In this document: positions 62,397-64,000 of the stretch, one piece after another | Layout of the letters: the number at the start of each line of letters is the position of its first letter | Position numbering within the stretch: the first letter of the stretch is position 1 | Assembly (NCBI RefSeq): GCF_037154075.1 | Contig: NZ_JBANRJ010000002.1 | Span: 127,524 to 191,523, forward strand | From: Sphingobium aromaticiconvertens | Lineage (GTDB): Bacteria; Pseudomonadota; Alphaproteobacteria; Sphingomonadales; Sphingomonadaceae | Length of the DNA: 64,000 nt | Direction: 5' to 3' | Position numbers and translations under genes: made by a program | Notes under the pieces: model-generated | Told to the model about the DNA's origin: nothing | Database searches by the model: none | What the model saw: the letters and a program-made list of their open reading frames with translations, nothing else

Positions 62397-63057
62397 GGCC
62401 TGTTTGAAATAAGCCCGGTCACCCCCTGAATCTTGTCCACCCAGTTGGCAGCGACGCTGCTTCTCCAGCCAATTACCTCATGAAGGAGTGCATAGTCGGC
62501 GGCGAGGTTTCGACCGAATATCGGCTCATGATGCGCGATGCGATTCCGGAAATGTCGGATCGTCAGCAGTGCGTTGAAGGCGGCCGCACGGGCCGTGGGA
62601 ATGGGTGTTGCGTTAGGAACGCCCGGGAATGAGGCATTGAAGTTTCCATTGGGAAGCCAAAGGCGGTTATCTTGGCCGACCGTGAACACCTTTCCCAGAA
62701 GGCGAAGTTGAGTTCCGCCACCACCTTGCCGGTCGTCGGCTGCCTTGCGGCAACGTCGCGCAGATTGTTCTGCGGATTGTAGTGGTAGGCCTTCTTGGGA
62801 ACCGGCAGGCTGCGAATGAAACCGTTCGACCATGGCCAGTTTGGCCCATGCACCTTCTTGATCGCCTCGACGACGCCGTTGCGCGCCGCGACTTCGCACA
62901 CTTGCAACGGCACGATAAAGGCCGCCGAAATTTCCAGATTCCACTGGTACAGAGCGAGCGCGTGATCGACATCGTTGTTTGTGACGCGCAGATATGTGGC
63001 GAATCGCGGGCCGGAAATGACGGGAGGAAGATCGCGAATTTCGTCGGAGCTGAACAT
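62393..63057 (-). pseudogene. Abi/HEPN-type abortive-infection protein, frameshifted
   Basis: The frame from ATG 63057 (MFSSDEIRDLPPVISGPRFATYLRVTNNDVDHALALYQWN) matches Abi_C/Abi-like proteins to LNFAFWE. There a missing base near 62691 (TGGGAAAGGTG, where an extra A would keep the frame) shifts it; the rest (TVGQDNRLWLPNGNFNASF, FRNRIAHHEPIFGRN) continues in another frame. The HEPN ribonuclease motif R-N-x-x-x-H (RNRIAHHEP) is intact in the second part. A genuine frameshift would abolish the toxin; a sequencing error at the A-run cannot be excluded. Confidence 0.78.
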
Positions 63058-63246
63058 TGATGAGGCGACTCGATGGAGGAATCCTACTCTCTGTAGGTTG
63101 ACTTTTAACCCCTTCGCACCCATTATCTTGACCAGCGGCTTTGAGACACGCGGGCGCAAGCCCCCCCTCATCGTCATCGGATAATTGGCAGGCCTTGATG
63201 GCCGGAGGAACACCCAGCAACGTTCGAATATCGCGGAAGTAGTGGG

Positions 63247-64000
63247 CTAAGACGCGTTGGCGTTCACAAAATGCGGCATCGACGGTGAATCTCCGCCGCG
63301 CAGCACGAACACCGCGCATCCATCGGACGATAGCGCGCGAAAACGGCGCGGCATGCCCTTGGGCGTCGTGAAGGTGTCGCCCGTCACCATCACCACCTTG
63401 CCCTCTGGCGTATCGATGCCAAGTGCGCCGCTCTGAACGAACAGCACTTCTTCCTCGTCCCGCACATGCATGGGCACGACAGCCCCCGTCTGCATGCGCA
63501 ACAGGCGCAGGACGAAGCCATGGTCCCACCATCCCTCGATAGGTCCCGGCCCGAACCCGTCCGTCGTCATGCCGGTTCCGATGACCGGGCACTCTTCCAC
63601 GCCAGGCGCCGCCAGCGGCGAAAGGGGATTCGGAGCAATCTGGTCGAATGTTACGGCGCATTCGGCGATGCGGGTCAGCGGCGGAGTCCGCAATTGCGCG
63701 ATGCGCTCCGCATCCGGGCCGTTTTCCAGTTCCGCATCCGCAGGCACGCTCTCGCCCGCCAGCGTATCGATCAGCCGACCGCCCTTGAGCAACGTCAACC
63801 CGGTTTCCCGCGCCAGTTCAAAGACTTTCGGCGACCATTCCACTTTGCCCGGATCATCCTGGCCCAACGGCACCCACAAGAAGCCGACACCATCGTCCAG
63901 CTTCTCGAAACCGCGGAACATGTGGATGGGCACGGACACGACGTCGCCCGGCGCGATATCGAGATGGCCGTCCGCTCCCGCCTCGACCCCGAACAGCAGG
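63247..64000 (-). CDS. Cupin-type dioxygenase-like protein (partial)
   Basis: The frame is open to the right window edge, so the 5' end lies outside; the in-frame GTG at 63939 is only an internal possibility. C-terminal cupin fold: MQTGAVVPMHVRDEEEVLFVQSGALG (metal-ligand H-x3-E-E region) and GDTFTTPKGMPRRFRA; N-terminal half has IPxHMFRGFEKLDDG, a second cupin-like strand set. Probable bicupin; substrate unknown. Neighbouring remnants of aromatic catabolism make an aromatic or oxygenase role possible. Confidence 0.65.
   Translation of the reverse strand, partial: LLFGVEAGADGHLDIAPGDVVSVPIHMFRGFEKLDDGVGFLWVPLGQDDPGKVEWSPKVFELARETGLTLLKGGRLIDTLAGESVPADAELENGPDAERIAQLRTPPLTRIAECAVTFDQIAPNPLSPLAAPGVEECPVIGTGMTTDGFGPGPIEGWWDHGFVLRLLRMQTGAVVPMHVRDEEEVLFVQSGALGIDTPEGKVVMVTGDTFTTPKGMPRRFRALSSDGCAVFVLRGGDSPSMPHFVNANAS

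Noticed and set aside
1..64000. CRISPR array, rRNA or tRNA genes
   Set aside because: No regularly spaced direct repeats with unique spacers, and no tRNA- or rRNA-like sequence was seen. The iterons at 5792-6016 are too irregular and too short to be CRISPR.

Overview
The window is GC-rich alphaproteobacterial DNA. It reads as accessory-replicon (megaplasmid) sequence from a sphingomonad (Sphingomonas/Sphingobium/Novosphingobium type). I infer this from protein resemblance and gene content: a RepA/ParAB backbone with iterons, ArdC antirestriction genes, a Toprim primase, a strawberry-notch helicase, DUF3768, DUF2493 and DUF6927 proteins, RHE_PE00001/DUF1612 proteins, TonB receptor and beta-ketoadipate genes. 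No database search was run.

Layout. (1) 1-3300: a rearrangement junction between two truncated genes, then a divergent pair of paralogous DUF1612/HTH proteins. (2) 3276-7600: replication and partition core: parB, three parS-like palindromes, parA, an iteron/DnaA-box origin and repA. (3) 7960-20340: ssb, primase, a strawberry-notch methyltransferase/helicase split by a recombinase-in-trio (RIT) element, a 684-aa ParB-like protein and an ardC gene. (4) 20304-27204: a second three-recombinase element that carries its own ardC and sits inside the first ardC. (5) 27206-33200: a row of small conserved plasmid genes (DUF6927, PAPS-reductase-like, DUF2493/SLOG, HEPN-like, second ssb); two of them have in-frame stop codons. 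(6) 33300-40700: nuclease, carbonic anhydrase, SDR/LysR pair, small plasmid proteins and a second parAB flanked by two copies of an 18-bp inverted repeat. (7) 40925-50266: IS21, two tandem LuxR-type regulators, two tandem IS1202-like elements (one frameshifted) and an IS5/IS427 element. (8) 50394-57290: mmsA and LysR, then pcaF, pcaD, a broken pcaJ, pcaI, and a benD-like remnant joined to an mmsA 3' fragment. (9) 57288-64000: TonB receptor, luxI and serine-recombinase remnants, P4-type integrase, frameshifted Abi/HEPN gene and a partial cupin gene.

How the parts fit. Replication, partition, DNA processing (ssb, primase, helicase/methyltransferase) and antirestriction genes form the plasmid maintenance and establishment block. 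Many of these genes share a 5' leader style: a GAGGGGAGG purine tract and/or a small stem-loop with an A-Y-G-R type loop shortly before the RBS. The block has been hit twice by multi-tyrosine-recombinase elements whose insertions can be reconstructed. The right half is IS-rich catabolic DNA in decay, with several pseudogenes.
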